Below, piece by piece: positions 62,147-64,000 of a stretch of DNA of 64,000 nt; positions within the stretch are counted from its first letter, which is position 1, and the number at the start of each line of letters is the position of its first letter. Source of the DNA: Actinopolymorpha pittospori (GTDB taxonomy: Bacteria; Actinomycetota; Actinomycetes; Propionibacteriales; Actinopolymorphaceae); the NCBI RefSeq assembly GCF_014873875.1, contig NZ_JADBEM010000001.1, forward strand, positions 5,642,001 to 5,706,000, written 5' to 3'. The position numbers and the translations under genes are program-made. The notes under the pieces are model-generated. The model searched no databases. It was not told the origin of the DNA and saw only the letters and a program-made list of their open reading frames with translations.

Positions 62147-63070
62147 TCAGGGGGTGCCGGGGGCGGCGCCGGACTGTCCTGGCTGGCCGGGCCAGACCGG
62201 CGTGGGGACGCGGATGTTCCTCGCGTCGAACAACTCCTTCAGCCGCAGCCGGAACTCCCGCTGCACGCCGAAGTGCTGGTTGGGCCGGCACTTGCCGATC
62301 ACCCGCAGCGTCAGCGACGAGCCGTTGACCTCCTCGATGCCGACCACCTGCGGCGTCTCGAGGATCTGGTCGCGCCAGTTCTCGTCCTCGGCCAGCTCGC
62401 GGCCGACCTGGTTGACGAGCTGCTCGACCTGCGCGACGTCCTCGTCGTAGGCGACGGACACGTCGAGCACCAGGCTCGACCACCCCTGACTCTTGTTGCC
62501 GACCCGGAGTACCTCGCCGTTGCGCACGTGCCACAGCACACCGTCGCCGTCCCGCAACCTGGTCACCCGCAGGCCGACGCCCTCCACGGTGCCGGAGGCC
62601 TGACCCATGTCGATCACGTCACCCACGCCGTACTGGTCCTCGAGCAGCATGAAGACGCCGGCGAGGAAGTCCTTGACGAGGTTCTGGGCACCGAAACCGA
62701 GCGCGACACCCACGACGCCGGCGCTGGCGAGGACGGGAGCGAGCTGGAAGCCGAGTTGGTTCAGCGCGGTCAGCGTCACCATGCTGGCGATGACGACCGT
62801 GGTGATGCTCTTGAACAGGGATCCGAGCGCGTGCGCACGCTGGGAACGGCGTTCGTGGTAGAGCGTGCCGTTGTTGCCGATGAGCTGGGCCGCGCGCTCG
62901 CTGCCGAAGAAGTGCCTTGGTGGCTCGAGGCCGGCGGTCTTGATCACCAGGCGGTCGACGAGCCGGTTCAGCACCGCACGGAGGGCGACTCCGAGAACGA
63001 TCAGGAACGCGACGCGGGCGGGGGTGTCGGCGTAGGCGGTGAACTCGTTCCAGGTGAGCGCGAACGGCAT
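62147..63070 (-). CDS. Small-conductance mechanosensitive channel (MscS family)
   Basis: 307 residues. Three transmembrane helices, the pore helix LASAGVVGVALGFGAQNLVKD (Gly/Ala-rich TM3 with the conserved FGAQ...V.D motif), and the beta domain (YGVGDVIDMGQASGTVEGVG, LRVTRLRDGDGVLWHVRNGE). Shorter C-terminus than E. coli MscS. Osmotic safety valve. Confidence 0.92.
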   Translation of the reverse strand: MPFALTWNEFTAYADTPARVAFLIVLGVALRAVLNRLVDRLVIKTAGLEPPRHFFGSERAAQLIGNNGTLYHERRSQRAHALGSLFKSITTVVIASMVTLTALNQLGFQLAPVLASAGVVGVALGFGAQNLVKDFLAGVFMLLEDQYGVGDVIDMGQASGTVEGVGLRVTRLRDGDGVLWHVRNGEVLRVGNKSQGWSSLVLDVSVAYDEDVAQVEQLVNQVGRELAEDENWRDQILETPQVVGIEEVNGSSLTLRVIGKCRPNQHFGVQREFRLRLKELFDARNIRVPTPVWPGQPGQSGAAPGTP

Positions 63071-63419
63071 CAGCGGGCATCCAGGTGCTGCGGGGACGGG
63101 CGGACCATGGTCCCCGAGCCTAAGAGCCCGGCCCGGCGAGCCCCAACAGGAGGCCAGTATTCGGGCGTGTCCCGCGATCCGGGGGAGAGGCCACTTCGAT
63201 CACGCCTTGCGACGTTATGTCCGAGATGCCCGCACCCGGCGGGCCCGGTGACACGACCCGGTGAAACGACCTGGTGAGGCGGCGTCCTGCGCGTGGCCCC
63301 GGATGCCCCCGGATGCCCCCGGACATGCCCGGACATGCCCGAGACATGCCCCTGACACGGCGACGCGGCGCCGACCCCCCACCGGGGAGTCGACGCCGCG
63401 TCGTGAAGTACGGCCGGTG
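63071..63419. other. 349-bp intergenic region with short tandem repeats
   Basis: No gene supported. At about 63296-63355 the motifs GGATGCCCCC and GGACATGCCC are each repeated two or more times in tandem, giving low-complexity DNA; a terminator hairpin was not clear. Confidence 0.45.
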
Positions 63420-64000
63420 CTACTTGGTGTTGGCGCCGCGCTCCTGGATCTGGTCCTGGTACTCCTTGCGGATCTGCTCGCCGCCCTCCTTGAGCCACGT
63501 CGCGACCGCGTCGTCCCACGCGCTCAGCGGCTTGCGGCCCTGGATCACGGCGTTCATCTCGTCGGTGAGCTTGCCGTCGATGGTGGAGCCCTTGGTCGAC
63601 TGGGTGTTGGAGTACATGCCGAGGCAGGGGTTCGGGATCCCGTTCGGCACGACCGTCTGTTCGTAGGTGTGCTGGATCTCGACGTCACCCTTACGGCCGG
63701 GCTGGTAGGTGACCGAGGGCCCTTCGGCGATGTAGCGGATCGGGATGACCGTCTCGCTCAGTCCGACAGGGGTGTACTTCGGGTCGCCGTTGTTGTCGAT
63801 GGTGTGGTGCACGCCCTCCTGCCCGTAGAGGCGGAAGAAGTACTCCTCACTCCCGAACGGCGCGGCCAGCCAGTTGCAGACCCGGAGCAGCTCCTGGAGC
63901 CGAGTCTTGTCGGCCTTCTTGAACGCCGTCATGCTGTAGTTCGAGCCGCCGTGGGCGATCTTCCCCTCGCCCCCGTCGTAGCCGGGAATGACCATGAGGT
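63420..64000 (-). CDS. ABC transporter substrate-binding protein, C-terminal part (cut by window edge)
   Basis: About 193 residues visible, open to the right edge. Sequence such as LQELLRVCNWLAAPFGSEEY, FFRLYGQEGVHH and MNAVIQGRKPLSAWDDAVAT is typical of the C-terminal lobe of family 1 sugar-binding proteins of the LipO type, used with complex-glycan ABC permeases in actinobacteria. The signal peptide and permeases would lie outside the window. Confidence 0.75.
   Translation of the reverse strand, partial: LMVIPGYDGGEGKIAHGGSNYSMTAFKKADKTRLQELLRVCNWLAAPFGSEEYFFRLYGQEGVHHTIDNNGDPKYTPVGLSETVIPIRYIAEGPSVTYQPGRKGDVEIQHTYEQTVVPNGIPNPCLGMYSNTQSTKGSTIDGKLTDEMNAVIQGRKPLSAWDDAVATWLKEGGEQIRKEYQDQIQERGANTK

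Noticed and set aside
63296-63355. A CRISPR-like or iteron array
   Set aside because: Units of about 10 bp without regular spacers; simple low-complexity GC repeats.

Overview
The window is high-GC actinobacterial DNA. The evidence is GTG and TTG starts, a WhiB protein, an XRE-DUF5753/DUF397 pair, a mycothiol-type DinB/MDMPI protein, a DUF1707 protein and an EttA-ssb backbone. A soil or plant-associated member of the Propionibacteriales (Kribbella or Actinopolymorpha-like) would fit, but the genus cannot be fixed by reading alone.

Layout. (1) 1-3.36 kb is decayed flank: the start of an IS1380-type transposase, a small membrane protein, and a wrecked oligopeptide-ABC ATPase pair (one fragment inverted, one gene with two compensating frameshifts). 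(2) 3.36-43.12 kb is an integration hotspot at the 3' end of a tRNA-Arg(UCU) gene (43049-43121, minus strand). A ~103-bp segment that includes the 3' half of the tRNA occurs three times (3363-3466, 13344-13445, 42987-43090), which delimits two tandem islands. Island A (~10 kb) carries a ROK-controlled sugar-ABC-sulfatase operon plus debris (truncated MFS, GNAT and transposase genes, an isochorismatase-like protein, an MDMPI protein). Island B (~30 kb) is an actinomycete integrative and conjugative element (AICE): GntR-type regulator, replication-initiator-like protein, FtsK-type translocase, small membrane and transfer genes and WhiB at 34-42.5 kb, with only a scrap of its integrase left. Its cargo is an AraC-controlled Rieske/amidohydrolase/peptide-binding-protein operon, a DUF3472 secreted protein, DUF3846, an alpha/beta hydrolase with an XRE/DUF397 pair, an MFS exporter, and a nucleotide cassette at 27.9-32.7 kb. 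(3) 43.1-64 kb is chromosomal backbone: ssb, ettA, MarR/YceI, thioesterase, a Gfo/Idh/MocA oxidoreductase, GH95 and GH13 glycosidases, group II truncated haemoglobin, a complete dipeptide-type ABC operon, OsmC, MscS, and the end of another solute-binding protein.

The most interesting locus is 27.9-32.7 kb. It encodes (i) a P-loop kinase fused to an adenylosuccinate-synthetase-like domain in which the catalytic Asp of PurA is replaced by Ser, the change I associate with phage PurZ (2-aminoadenine, 'Z' DNA); (ii) a MazG/PRA-PH-type nucleotide pyrophosphohydrolase; (iii) a divergent adenylosuccinate lyase paralogue with an intact signature; and (iv) a DUF7002 protein. Read as a pathway this is (d)GTP to (d)GMP to succinyl-2-amino-(d)AMP to 2-amino-(d)AMP, then phosphorylation. 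It would be a self-contained 2-aminopurine nucleotide route in a bacterial integrative element, without a visible Z polymerase or dATPase.

Three transcription units in island B share an unusual promoter motif: GGATA repeats exactly 10 bp apart, in two cases facing TATCC repeats exactly 10 bp apart. This suggests one element-encoded regulator. Several genes (oppF, DUF3472, ssb, the 23.7-24.2 kb gene) differ from a clean reading frame by single bases, two of them clearly in G or C runs. These may be decay or base-calling errors.
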